This document shows, in pieces, positions 8,989 through 19,400 of a stretch of DNA of 64,000 nt. The stretch comes from Flavobacteriales bacterium. GTDB lineage: Bacteria > Bacteroidota > Bacteroidia > Flavobacteriales_D > Parvicellaceae. Location of the stretch: NCBI GenBank assembly GCA_025210295.1, contig JAOASC010000043.1:27187-91186 (forward strand). The letters run 5' to 3'. The translations under genes were made by a program, and so were the position numbers. The notes beneath the pieces were generated by a model. The model was not told where the DNA came from and searched no databases. It saw only the letters and a program-made list of their open reading frames with translations. Every line of letters starts with the position of its first letter. Position 1 is the stretch's first letter.

Positions 8989-10461
8989 TTATTTAATATT
9001 ATAGTTTGGAGCCTCTCTAGTGATGGTCACATCATGAGGATGGCTTTCTTTTATCCCTGAGTTGGTGATTCGCACAAATTGAGCCAGTTTTAATTTTTCA
9101 ATGGTGTCAGCACCACAATATCCCATCCCTGATCGAAGTCCTCCAATTAATTGGTGCATAACTTCTTGTAAGTTCCCTTTGTAAGGAACTCTACCAGAAA
9201 TTCCTTCAGGAACCAACTTTTTAATGTCATCTTCCATGTCCTGAAAATATCGATCTTTAGAACCTTTTTGCATCGCCTCTAATGATCCCATTCCACGATA
9301 AGATTTAAACTTTCTTCCCTCAAAAATAATCGTTTCACCTGGAGACTCTTCAGTACCAGCAAAAAGGGATCCCATCATAATAGAATCAGCACCAGCAGCG
9401 ATAGCTTTAACTAAATCTCCCGTAAAACGAATCCCCCCATCAGCAATAATAGGAACATTATAACCAGCTAGACCTTCAGCCACATTGATGACAGCAGATA
9501 ATTGTGGTACACCTACTCCGGCAATAATTCTCGTTGTACAAATCGAACCTGGTCCAATTCCTACTTTTACTGCGTCAGCTCCTGCATCAGCAAGCGCTTT
9601 TGCAGCAGCTCCTGTAGCAATGTTTCCTACAACAACATCGATGTTAGGGAATTGTTGTTTAACTTTTTTAAGCACTTCAATCACCCCTTTAGTATGACCA
9701 TGTGCGGTATCAATAATAACAGCGTCTACACCAGCATTGGCCAAGGCTTCTACTCGTTCAATGGTGTCATAAGTAACTCCTACTGCAGCAGCAACTCTTA
9801 ATCTACCATACTGATCTTTACAAGCGTTTGGATATTCTTTAACTTTAATGATATCTCTAAATGTGATTAATCCGATCAATTTATTCTCGTCATTAACAAC
9901 AGGTAACTTCTCAATCTTGTGTTGTTGTAAAATTTTCTCAGCATCTACTAAGTTAACTTTTCCTTTAGCTGTAATTAAAGGAGCTTTAGTCATCACTTCA
10001 CTAACTTTTTTCTTGATGTCTTTAACAAAGCGTAGATCTCTATTGGTGATAATTCCAACTAATTCTTTTTGTTGATCAACTACAGGAATTCCTCCTATTT
10101 TATTTTCAGCCATTAAATTCAAAACATCACCTACACTTTTGTCCTCAGTAACAGTAATGGGATCAAGAATTAACCCACTTTCAGAACGTTTTACTTTACG
10201 AACTTCATTGGCTTGAGCTGCTATAGGCATATTTTTATGTACAACTCCTATACCGCCTTGTTGCGCAATTGAAATCGCAAGCGCACTTTCTGTAACAGTA
10301 TCCATTGCAGCAGAAATAATAGGACTGTTAAGTGTAATGTTTTTGGTAAATTGAGAAGATAAATTGACATCTCTTGGCAACACTTCAGAATAAGCAGGAA
10401 CTAATAGGACATCATCGTATGTAAGACCTTCTCCGATGAATTTTGATGAATTTAATGACAT
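8989..10461 (-). CDS. guaB: Inosine-5'-monophosphate dehydrogenase
   Basis: This 490-residue enzyme oxidises IMP to XMP with NAD, the committed step of guanine nucleotide synthesis. The N-terminal TIM-barrel segment ([18 protein letters not shown]) is interrupted by two CBS domains at about residues 95-205. The catalytic loop [17 protein letters not shown] carries the Cys nucleophile near residue 308. The flap motif [14 protein letters not shown] is near 390-403, and the K+/IMP-site region follows. Length is standard. It lies upstream of the PPIase operon on the same strand, with its own promoter in the divergent region shared with the ABC exporter. Confidence 0.98.
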   Translation of the reverse strand: MSLNSSKFIGEGLTYDDVLLVPAYSEVLPRDVNLSSQFTKNITLNSPIISAAMDTVTESALAISIAQQGGIGVVHKNMPIAAQANEVRKVKRSESGLILDPITVTEDKSVGDVLNLMAENKIGGIPVVDQQKELVGIITNRDLRFVKDIKKKVSEVMTKAPLITAKGKVNLVDAEKILQQHKIEKLPVVNDENKLIGLITFRDIIKVKEYPNACKDQYGRLRVAAAVGVTYDTIERVEALANAGVDAVIIDTAHGHTKGVIEVLKKVKQQFPNIDVVVGNIATGAAAKALADAGADAVKVGIGPGSICTTRIIAGVGVPQLSAVINVAEGLAGYNVPIIADGGIRFTGDLVKAIAAGADSIMMGSLFAGTEESPGETIIFEGRKFKSYRGMGSLEAMQKGSKDRYFQDMEDDIKKLVPEGISGRVPYKGNLQEVMHQLIGGLRSGMGYCGADTIEKLKLAQFVRITNSGIKESHPHDVTITREAPNYNIK

Positions 10462-10501
10462 GACTTTTTTTTAGGTGTAAGATTTGGTAATTAAATTCCT
10501 G

Positions 10502-10509
10502 CAAATGTA
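10502..10509 (-). promoter_or_regulatory. -7 promoter element (TAcaTTTG) of guaB
   Basis: The minus strand reads TACATTTG, an exact TAnnTTTG match, followed by GC. The predicted start site is near 10495, leaving a leader of about 34 bases before the guaB ATG. No purine riboswitch-like structure fits in that short leader. Confidence 0.5.
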
Positions 10510-10626
10510 ACAAAATTCATTGACTATAAATAATTTTAAATGCTTATGATTGAGATTAAAAATCTAAAATTTGTTAATGAATCGTAGGCAATTAAAAAAA
10601 AAGTAAAACCAGAGATAATATTATAT

Positions 10627-10634
10627 TACCTTTG
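10627..10634 (+). promoter_or_regulatory. -7 promoter element (TAccTTTG) of the ABC exporter
   Basis: Exact TAnnTTTG match whose last base is only 10 bases before ATG 10645, so the transcript should have almost no leader. Confidence 0.5.
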
Positions 10635-10644
10635 TTTGAATACA

Positions 10645-12477
10645 ATGAAAGAGTTTTTTAAAATATTAACCTTGGTTAAAGGGTATAGGCTTTATGCGAT
10701 ATTAAATGTAGTCCTCAACTTATTGGCTACATTTTTCTCCTTATTTTCTTTGATGATGCTTATTCCTGTAACGGAAGTTTTGTTTAGCCAAGGAGATAAA
10801 TTGAAAGAGATATTAGAAAATCCGCCAAGTTTGAATTTTACATCGTTGGATTTCTCATTAAAAGATTATTTGTTTTATCAATTAGCTGAGCAAATTCAAC
10901 TTGTAGGTCAAGAAAAAGTGTTGTTGATGGTTTGCGTATTCCTTGTTGTCGCAATTTTATTAAAAAATTTATCCACCTATTTTGCATTGTATTATATTGC
11001 TGTTATTAGAAATGGTGTCGTTAGAGACTTTAGGAATACGATTTATGATCAAATTGTAGAATTACCATTAGCCTATTATTCTGATGAGAAAAAAGGGGAC
11101 ATTATTTCTAGAATGACTAATGACTTAAAAGAGGTAGAATGGTCAGTATTAAGATCTCTTGAAGCTGTATTTAGAGACCCAATTAATATTGTCGTTTTTT
11201 TTGTTACGCTTGTTTGGATGAGTCCATCTTTGACTTTGTTCCTAATCGTGTTTTTCCCTCTTTCAGGCTTTTTAATAGGTGTAATTGGTAAAAGTTTAAG
11301 AAGAAGTGCTTCAAAAGGTCAAGAGAAATTAGGAGGCTTAATCGCTCATTTAGAAGAAACACTAGGGGGACTAAGAATTATAAAAGCTTTTAATGCTAAA
11401 GAAAGTTCGAAAGAGAAGTTTAAAAAATACAATGAGGATTACAATCAAATAATGATTAAAATGTACAGGAAAGGTGATTTAGCATCTCCTGTAAGTGAGT
11501 TCTTGGGAATTACTTTAATCGCAGTTGTGTTGTTGTATGGGGGAAGTCTAGTTTTTGAAGGAGAAATTAGAAGCTCAATGTTTATTACCTATATCGGACT
11601 TTTGTCTCAGCTAATTTCTCCATTTAAGTCTATAACTTCAGCGTATTCAAACGCACAAAGGGGGCTATCAGCAATGGATAGAATAAAGGAAATTATTCAA
11701 GCTGAAATAACTATTACAGATCCAGTTGTACCTCAGCCTTACAAAGCTTTTGAAGAAGCAGTCGTTTATGAGGGGGTTTCGTTTAAATATGGAAAAGAAG
11801 AAGTGTTGTCAAATATCAACTTGTCTATTCCAAAAGGAAAAATGGTCGCTTTAGTAGGCCAATCAGGTGCAGGGAAATCTACGTTAGCGGATTTATTACC
11901 TCGGTTTTATGATGTTACCGAGGGGCAAATCTTGATAGATGGAGTAAACATTAAAGCGTTAAAATTGAAAGATTTGAGAAGTCATTTAGGTGTCGTTACT
12001 CAAGCTCCAATTTTATTTAATGATACGGTCTATAATAACATTGCTTTTGGACAAGAAAATGTCACCAAGGAAGAAATTGTAAAAGCAGCAAAGATTGCAA
12101 ATGCTCACGAATTCATCTTAAAACTAGAAGATGGCTATCAAACAAATGTTGGAGATGGTGGAGGTAGTTTGTCGGGAGGTCAACGCCAAAGGATTAGCAT
12201 CGCAAGAGCAGTTTTGAAAAACCCGTCTATATTGATTTTAGATGAAGCGACTTCAGCTTTAGATACTGAAAGCGAAAAATTAGTTCAGGAAGCTTTAAAT
12301 AATCTAATGAAAAATAGAACCTCAATTGTGATCGCTCATCGTTTATCAACTGTTCAGCATGCTGATGAAATTGTTGTGATGCAGGATGGGAAAATTGTAG
12401 AAAGAGGCAATCATACGGAATTAGTTGCGTTAGATGGAAAATACAAAAGATTGACAGAAATGCAATCGTTTGATTAG
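10645..12477 (+). CDS. MsbA-like ABC exporter (fused permease and ATPase)
   Basis: An in-frame TTG at 10636 exists, but ATG 10645 is preferred (610 residues) because the TTG lies almost at the promoter. The N-terminal half is an ABC type 1 exporter membrane domain with about six helices (residues 1-330). The C-terminal ATPase has Walker A GQSGAGKST near residue 411, signature LSGGQRQR near 515, and Walker B ILILDEATSALD near 535. Length and order fit homodimeric half-transporters that flip lipid A or phospholipids, or export drugs or peptides. The neighbours do not fix the substrate. It is transcribed away from guaB. Confidence 0.9.
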   Translation: MKEFFKILTLVKGYRLYAILNVVLNLLATFFSLFSLMMLIPVTEVLFSQGDKLKEILENPPSLNFTSLDFSLKDYLFYQLAEQIQLVGQEKVLLMVCVFLVVAILLKNLSTYFALYYIAVIRNGVVRDFRNTIYDQIVELPLAYYSDEKKGDIISRMTNDLKEVEWSVLRSLEAVFRDPINIVVFFVTLVWMSPSLTLFLIVFFPLSGFLIGVIGKSLRRSASKGQEKLGGLIAHLEETLGGLRIIKAFNAKESSKEKFKKYNEDYNQIMIKMYRKGDLASPVSEFLGITLIAVVLLYGGSLVFEGEIRSSMFITYIGLLSQLISPFKSITSAYSNAQRGLSAMDRIKEIIQAEITITDPVVPQPYKAFEEAVVYEGVSFKYGKEEVLSNINLSIPKGKMVALVGQSGAGKSTLADLLPRFYDVTEGQILIDGVNIKALKLKDLRSHLGVVTQAPILFNDTVYNNIAFGQENVTKEEIVKAAKIANAHEFILKLEDGYQTNVGDGGGSLSGGQRQRISIARAVLKNPSILILDEATSALDTESEKLVQEALNNLMKNRTSIVIAHRLSTVQHADEIVVMQDGKIVERGNHTELVALDGKYKRLTEMQSFD

Positions 12478-12655
12478 CCTGAAACGAGTTTTTTGCGCTT
12501 TTACTTTATAGAGCAAAGCTTTAGTAGTATTTTTTCTGAATTTGAAATAAAAATACTTAATCTTCTGTTAAACTTTTTACTTTTCATCCAAATTTATCAG
12601 TATATTTATTGTGCTTTAATGCGTAATATTTGTAAAATAAAAGTTTGTAAAACTA

Positions 12656-14851
12656 ATGGAAGCAATAGGATTATCTCTTAGGGAAGGGCTGCAAAAATAT
12701 TTTGGTTTCGATAGCTTTAAAGGAGAGCAAGAATCAATAATTCAAGGATTGTTAGAAGGAAAGCATACGTTCGTGATTATGCCAACTGGAGGAGGTAAGT
12801 CGCTGTGTTACCAGCTGCCAGCTTTAATGTCAGAGGGAACAGCAATTGTTGTGTCGCCTTTGATCGCTTTAATGAAAAATCAAGTTGATTCTATACGTCA
12901 GGTAAGTGACGACGATAGTGTCGCTCATTTTTTAAATTCATCATTGAATAAAACAGAGGCTAATAGAGTCAAAAATGATGTGATAGAGGGGCGTACTAAG
13001 CTCTTATATGTAGCACCTGAATCACTGACTAAACAGGAAAATGTAGATTTTTTAAAAAGTGTTAAAATTTCATTTTTTGCAATTGATGAAGCACATTGTA
13101 TCTCGGAATGGGGACATGATTTTAGACCAGAATACCGACGTTTACGACCGATTATAGAAAGTATTGATAAAGTTCCAATCATCGCTTTGACAGCAACTGC
13201 TACTTCCAAGGTTCAGCATGATATTCAAAAGAATTTAGGAATGTTGGATGCTAAAGTCTTTAAAGCATCATTTAATAGAAAAAACCTTTACTACGAAATT
13301 AAACCCAAAAAAAATGTAGAAAAGGAAATCGTTAAATTTATTAAACAACGGGAAGGGAAATCTGGTGTTATTTATTGCTTAAGTAGAAAAAAAGTAGAAG
13401 AATTAGCGGAGTTATTACAAGTAAATGGCATTAATGCATTGCCATACCATGCTGGTTTAGACGCTGCTACTAGGGCGAAACATCAAGACATGTTTTTAAT
13501 GGAGGATGTAGAGGTTATTGTTGCAACAATAGCATTTGGAATGGGGATCGATAAACCAGATGTTAGGTTTGTAATTCATCATGATATTCCTAAGTCATTA
13601 GAGAGTTATTATCAAGAAACAGGAAGAGCAGGAAGAGATGGAGGAGAAGGGTATTGCCTAGCTTTTTATAGTTATAAAGATATCGAAAAATTAGAGAAGT
13701 TTTTACATGGAAGACCAGTAGCTGAGCAGGAAGTTGGAAGTCAATTGTTGCAGGAAGTTGCTGCTTATGCAGAAACAAGCATGAACCGTCGAAAGTTTTT
13801 ACTGCATTATTTTGGAGAAGACTTTGATGACGTAAATGGAGAAGGGGCTGATATGTGTGATAACTCTAGGTATCCAAAAGAAAAATTTGAAGGTAAAGAA
13901 GATGTGTTGTTAGTACTGAAGACGATAGAATCCGTTAATGGAAAACATAAGGTTAAGCATTTTGTTAACCTACTCACAGGTAAGGTGAATGCAGAAATGA
14001 CCACCTACAAACACTTGGATAACCCTTTCTTTGGAAAAGGAAAAGAAGAGGGAGGAGCCCATTGGAATGCTGTTTTAAGGCAAGTAATTGTAAAGGGGCT
14101 GGTAGGAAAGGAAATTGAGAGCTATGGGACATTGTTTTTGAAAGAAAAAGGAAAAGCGTTTTTAGCAGCTCCAAGCTCTTTTGAATTAATCAAAGAACGA
14201 GACTTTGTAGATGATTTAGGTGATGACATTGTTGTTAGCCAGAAAGGAGGCAGTGTATTGGACGATACATTATTTGGTATGTTAAAAGACTTGAGGAAAA
14301 AAATAGCTAAAGATAAAGGAGTGCCTCCATTTGTTGTCTTTCAAGATCCATCATTAGAAGATATGACTGTCCAGTATCCAATCACTCAAGAAGAATTAAT
14401 GCAAATTCAAGGAGTTGGACAAGGTAAAGCCAAAAGATATGGAGCTCCATTTTTAGATTTAATAATAAAATACGTAAAAGATAATAATATTGAACGACCA
14501 CAAGATTTTATTGTGAAGTCTGTAGTAAAGAAAAGTGGAGCAAAAGTTAATATTATTATGAATATTGATCGAAAATTGCCATTAGAAGATATCGCTAAAG
14601 GTATTGGGATTTCTTATGATGAGTTGTTAAATGAGATTGAGGTAATCGTCTCTTCCGGTACAAAAGTTAACTTAGATTATTGTATCAATGAAATGATAGA
14701 AGAGGATGCGCAAGAAGAGATTTATGACTATTTTATGGAAGATGCGGAAACAGATAGTATAGCAGAAGCCTATGAAGAATTTGATGGCGATTATTCAGAG
14801 GAGGAATTGAGGGTGATGCGCATTAAATTCATGTCTGAGGTAGCAAATTAA
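12656..14851 (+). CDS. recQ: RecQ-family ATP-dependent DNA helicase
   Basis: The 731-residue protein has a superfamily 2 helicase core: Walker A MPTGGGKSLCYQLPA near residues 42-56, DEAH box AIDEAHCISEWGHDFRPEYR near 142-161, and motif VI YYQETGRAGRDG near 318-329. RQC and HRDC-like domains follow (LMQIQGVGQGKAKRYGAPFL near 582-601). It unwinds recombination intermediates and stalled forks. In the RQC domain the usual four-Cys zinc site is mostly gone: around RRKFLLHYFGEDFDDVNGEG only one Cys (in DMCDN) remains. I recall this loss from other Bacteroidota RecQ proteins. The gene is 178 bases after the ABC exporter, a gap with no clear feature. Confidence 0.96.
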   Translation: MEAIGLSLREGLQKYFGFDSFKGEQESIIQGLLEGKHTFVIMPTGGGKSLCYQLPALMSEGTAIVVSPLIALMKNQVDSIRQVSDDDSVAHFLNSSLNKTEANRVKNDVIEGRTKLLYVAPESLTKQENVDFLKSVKISFFAIDEAHCISEWGHDFRPEYRRLRPIIESIDKVPIIALTATATSKVQHDIQKNLGMLDAKVFKASFNRKNLYYEIKPKKNVEKEIVKFIKQREGKSGVIYCLSRKKVEELAELLQVNGINALPYHAGLDAATRAKHQDMFLMEDVEVIVATIAFGMGIDKPDVRFVIHHDIPKSLESYYQETGRAGRDGGEGYCLAFYSYKDIEKLEKFLHGRPVAEQEVGSQLLQEVAAYAETSMNRRKFLLHYFGEDFDDVNGEGADMCDNSRYPKEKFEGKEDVLLVLKTIESVNGKHKVKHFVNLLTGKVNAEMTTYKHLDNPFFGKGKEEGGAHWNAVLRQVIVKGLVGKEIESYGTLFLKEKGKAFLAAPSSFELIKERDFVDDLGDDIVVSQKGGSVLDDTLFGMLKDLRKKIAKDKGVPPFVVFQDPSLEDMTVQYPITQEELMQIQGVGQGKAKRYGAPFLDLIIKYVKDNNIERPQDFIVKSVVKKSGAKVNIIMNIDRKLPLEDIAKGIGISYDELLNEIEVIVSSGTKVNLDYCINEMIEEDAQEEIYDYFMEDAETDSIAEAYEEFDGDYSEEELRVMRIKFMSEVAN

Positions 14852-14946
14852 AACAAAAAAACATCTTTTTTTAAGAGTATTTGGACAACTATTCAAAAAA
14901 AAAATAGTTTCTTTGTTAAAGAATGTTTAATTTAATATAAATAATT

Positions 14947-16008
14947 ATGAAAAAAATTTACTCTTTGTTGGCAATGTCAACAATTGTAGGAGCTAGTTTT
15001 GCTCAAGTTGCTCAGTTGGATATTTCTATGGAAACAGGAGCTGTGAAAACTTTAGATGTTGAAAGAAATGAAAACTTTTTAAAAGGAGTAGAAACTGATA
15101 CTGCTGGGTGGAGCACAACAGGTAATTTTTATCCTGAGTTTGCGAACGCTGGAGGACCAGTTATTATTGGATACCAAGGTGGTGGATATTTTTATGGATC
15201 AAACAACGATTCATTAAATAGCTGTGCTCAAGGATACGAGAATGCTAATAACTCTACAGCTGAAATTAAAGAGATTTTAATTTGGTTTGCAGCAAAAGAT
15301 TCTGTTTCTAACTCTGGAAGCATGAACATTAACCTTTATGAAATGTCTCAAAACAGAGCTATCGAAGATCTTGATAACTTTGCTGGTACTCCTGATGCAG
15401 AAGGACCAAACAATACTCCTGTAGCATCAGAAACATTATTACTTTCAGATGCTGATACAGCTTCTTCTTTAGTGCTTACTTCTGTAGTACTTTCTTCACC
15501 AGTTTCTGTTAATGGAAATTTTGCTGTTGAAGTAGACGCTAGTTCTTTTGCTGCTTCAGGTGATACTATTGGTATTGTTTCTGACGGTGACGGAAGTGGA
15601 CAAGGATATAGCTTCGTAAGAAGAGGGCCTGGATACTACTGGATCGTAACTAGAGCAGCTTCAACTTCTGGTTTAGATAACAACATTGCTATCTTCGCTG
15701 TAATTGGAGATAACAACGTTGGAATTGACGATGATGAGTTCTTTAACGGAGTTCAGTTAAGTGCTTTCCCTAACCCAGCTGTTGAAATGACAACTATTTC
15801 ATTTAATTTAGAAAGAAGCTTCAATAACGTTAAAATTAACGTAATGGATGCTACTGGAAAAATTGTTAACAGAATTGAAAAAGGAGCGCTTCAAGCTGGT
15901 TTATATAACGAAGTAATGGAAGTTTCTTCTTTAAGTGCAGGAACTTACTACTATACAATTTATGCTGATAACACTAAATTGACTAAGTCATTTAACGTTG
16001 TTAAATAA
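14947..16008 (+). CDS. T9SS type A sorting domain-containing secreted protein of unknown function
   Basis: The 353-residue protein has a signal peptide (MKKIYSLLAMSTIVGASFAQ), an unrecognised mature domain of about 240 residues rich in Gly, Asn and Ser, and a C-terminal Por secretion tail (AFPNPAVEMTTISFNL ... GTYYYTIYADNTKLTKSF). No catalytic motif is visible. Asn is mostly AAC in the second half, unlike neighbours that favour AAT, which suggests strong expression. A strong terminator follows immediately, so it is probably a monocistronic, abundant exported protein. Confidence 0.85.
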   Translation: MKKIYSLLAMSTIVGASFAQVAQLDISMETGAVKTLDVERNENFLKGVETDTAGWSTTGNFYPEFANAGGPVIIGYQGGGYFYGSNNDSLNSCAQGYENANNSTAEIKEILIWFAAKDSVSNSGSMNINLYEMSQNRAIEDLDNFAGTPDAEGPNNTPVASETLLLSDADTASSLVLTSVVLSSPVSVNGNFAVEVDASSFAASGDTIGIVSDGDGSGQGYSFVRRGPGYYWIVTRAASTSGLDNNIAIFAVIGDNNVGIDDDEFFNGVQLSAFPNPAVEMTTISFNLERSFNNVKINVMDATGKIVNRIEKGALQAGLYNEVMEVSSLSAGTYYYTIYADNTKLTKSFNVVK

Positions 16009-16025
16009 TTGTAATAAACACTTTT

Positions 16026-16068
16026 AAAAAAAAGTCTCATTGATTAAGTTCAATGAGACTTTTTTTTT
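16026..16068 (+). terminator. Strong intrinsic terminator after the secreted-protein gene
   Basis: A perfect 18-bp stem (16026-16043 with 16050-16067, core AAGTCTCATTGA/TCAATGAGACTT), a 6-base loop and a T tract. It starts 17 bases after the stop codon. Confidence 0.9.
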
Positions 16069-16405
16069 GGAAAAAATTGACCTTAAGCTGAAAGTATGAG
16101 AGAGAATATAGAGGCTATATAGGCCTCGTTTATTAATAAGATCGCTATTGTATTCTCTTGTGTTTAGGTTGTTTTTATAAGAACTAACTCATAAAAATTA
16201 TCAGTCTTTTAGTTGGTGAAGACGTCATTCATTGCGTTGTGGTGTTGTTCACTTTTGTGTATAAGTTGTTCGGCTAAAAAGCTTAACAACCTGAAATCAT
16301 TTTCTTTTACTTTGGACACTATTATGGATTTTACATGTAAGTAATTAACATGTAATTATTGTGTCTTAAGCGTGTTAATTATAAAAAATAAGCAATAAAA
16401 GTAAA
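16069..16405. other. Intergenic stretch without a gene
   Basis: No coding frame of substance on either strand. It holds a short imperfect palindrome near 16110-16126 (GAGGC ... GCCTC around TATATA) and an AT-rich run before the FISUMP gene; no TAnnTTTG element or recognisable RNA is seen. Confidence 0.5.
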
Positions 16406-19400
16406 ATGAAAAATAAGCAAATTAAAAGTTTTTATTTATTGATTGTAGTTTTATTAGGGAGCTACATTGGTGTCGCTCAGAATGTAGGGGTCAATCAGGC
16501 TAATCCTAGTCATTCCTTACATGTCTCACCGGTAAACTTAGGAGAGGATCCATTGCGTATAGATGGCTTGCAAACATATTCTGTTGGAGACACCTCTTTA
16601 TTAATGATTAATTCAGTAACAGGAGTTGTTAAATACATTAACCCAACCGATTTTATAGCCATAATAAATGATCAAATTAATACTGGTACAGATAATCAAA
16701 ATATGGATAGTTTGACCCTAGAAGGGGTAACTCTAAATGCTTATATTGAAAATGGAACCGCAGCGAATATTAGTTTACAACCTTTAATTGATAGTTCAAT
16801 ACACAATGTGGTTAACCATGCAGATACTTTATTTTCTAATGAATCATTTAAGGATAGTATAGTCGCTTTGTTGTATCATCGTGCTGATACTTTATTGAGT
16901 AGTTCCATTTTTGTAGATAACCTCAGGGATTCAATTGATACAGATGTTGATAGCATAACTTTTGTTGGAAATACTTTAACAATTTATGAAAATGGAAATG
17001 GGGTATTTGTAGATTTGAGTGCTTTAAATAGTGCAGATAATGATCCTCAAAATGAAATCCAAGATTTAAACTTAACAGGGAATAACCTCTCTATTACGAA
17101 TAATGATGCTCCTAATGTTATCGATTTAAGCCCGTATTTAGATAATACGGATGCACAAACATTATCATTGTTGGGGAATACTCTTTCTATTAGTAATGGA
17201 AATAGTGTCACTATTGTCGATAATGTAGATGATGCAGATAATAATGTAAGTAATGAGTTACAAACAATTTCAAAATCAGGAAGTATGGTTACACTCAGCC
17301 ATGGAGGAGGAAGTTTTATTGATGATAATACACAGTTATCGGAAGCACAGGTAGATGCTTATACAAGTAATAACGGTTACCTGACAACATTTACAGAGAT
17401 AGATGGCTCTGTTAGTAATGAGCTACAAACAATCTCAAAATCAGGAAGTATGGTTACACTCAGCCATGGAGGAGGAAGTTTTACTGATGATAATACACAG
17501 CTGTCGGAAGCACAGGTAGATGCTTATACAAGTAATAACGGTTATCTGACAACATTTACAGAGATAGATGGCTCTGTAAGTAATGAGTTACAAACAATCT
17601 CAAAATCAGGGAGTATGGTTACACTTAGCCATGGAGGAGGAAGTTTTACTGATGATAATACACAGTTGTCGGAAGCGCAGGTAGATGCCTATACTAGTAA
17701 TAATGGTTATCTGACAACATTTACAGAGGTTGACGGAAATGTAGGTAATGAGTATAATATTAGTGTTTCTTTAAATGGAACAACTTTAAGTGTTGTTGAT
17801 GGTGGAGGGGCTAAAACAGTAAACTTATCAAGCTTACGAGATGGAACAGGTACAGATAGTCAAACATTAAATTTAACGGGCAACACATTAAGTATAAGTG
17901 GAGGGAATAGTGTAGCATTAATAGATCGTATTAATGATGCAGATGCTGATTCAACCAATGAAATACAAGCGTTAAGTCTTTCAGGAAATGTTCTTTCTTT
18001 GTCTAATGGCGGTGGAAATATAATGATTCCATCTAGTGCCGATAATTTAGGGAGTCATATAGCTACTCAAAATTTAGATATCGCCAATAAAAAATTAGTG
18101 GGTAATGGAGGGAGTGTAGGAATTCTAATACAAAATGATGGACATACACGAGTCGAAAATTTACCACAGTATTCTCACCTAACTGATACCTTGTTGACCA
18201 TTGCAGATGCGCAAGGAAATATACATGCACTTTCGTTAGAAGCTTTAGCTAACCTTTTAATTAATAGTTATGGAGTGCAAGGGATTGATAATAATTATCC
18301 TTCAGGTTCAGTATATTGTTCAGGGAGGCCAACAGCTATATTGGATGTGCTTAACCCAATAACGAATAAAACATGGATGGATCGTAATTTAGGAGCAATC
18401 CAAGCCGCAGCGAGTAGTAATGATACTGCTTCTTTCGGTGATTTGTATCAATGGGGGCGTTTTTCGGATGGGCATCAATGTAGAACAAGTTCAATAGAAA
18501 GTACAATAGCGTCAAATCATGTGCCTTTACATGGGAATTTTATTGTTAGCTCAACAACTCCTTTCGACTGGCTAGGAACGCAAAATATAGGGGTATGGCA
18601 AGGTATACATGGAGAAAATTCTCCATGTCCGAATGGGTATCGCTTACCAACAGAGGCGGAATTAGAGGCTGAAAGGCAAAGCTGGAATACTAATAATACC
18701 ACTGGAGCATTTGGATCTCCAATTAGGCTTCCAGAGGCGGGGGGACGTAATTTTTCGAATGGAAACCTTATTGGGAATCTTGGAGGGTATTGGTCAAGTA
18801 CTGTTAATAGCACTTTTTCTCGATTTTTGACTGTTAATGCTGTTGGTGCAAATGTTATGGATGCTAATAGAGCCAATGGGTATAGTGTCCGTTGTATAAA
18901 AGGAAACGAGACTCCGAGTGTTTCTATGCTAAACTGTAGTAGTGCCTCCCACACAGGAACATTGATAGCTGGAACAGTGGCGTCAGGAGTTAATACAACA
19001 ATTAGTTATTCTGGGGGGAATGGTCTGCCATATACTGGAGAGTCCGTATTGTCTTCAGGAGTAACGGGATTAACAGCTACTTTAAATAGTGGTGTATTGG
19101 CCGCTGGTATTGGAAATGTAACTTATAACATAAGTGGAACACCAAGTAGTAGTGGAACAGCAAACTTTTCGGTAAGTTTAGGAGGGGAGACTTGCGTATT
19201 TTCGGTTAGTGTGAGTGCTCCATCGCCAACTTACCCAACAGGAACTGTTCATTGTTCTGGAACGCCAACTGCTGTTATCGATGTTGTTAACCCAACAACC
19301 AATAAGACTTGGATGGATCGTAATCTAGGCGCAAGCCAAGCGGCTACAGCAACTACTGATGCTGCTGCTTATGGTGATTTATATCAATGGGGACGCGCTG

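Noticed and set aside
12493..12681. 62-codon frame between the ABC exporter and recQ
   Set aside because: Overlaps the start of recQ, is Phe/Tyr/Ile-rich as expected from AT-rich non-coding DNA, and has no signal or domain.
18517..18954. 145-codon minus-strand frame inside the large FISUMP gene
   Set aside because: A shadow of a well-supported FISUMP domain on the plus strand; its composition mirrors the sense codons.
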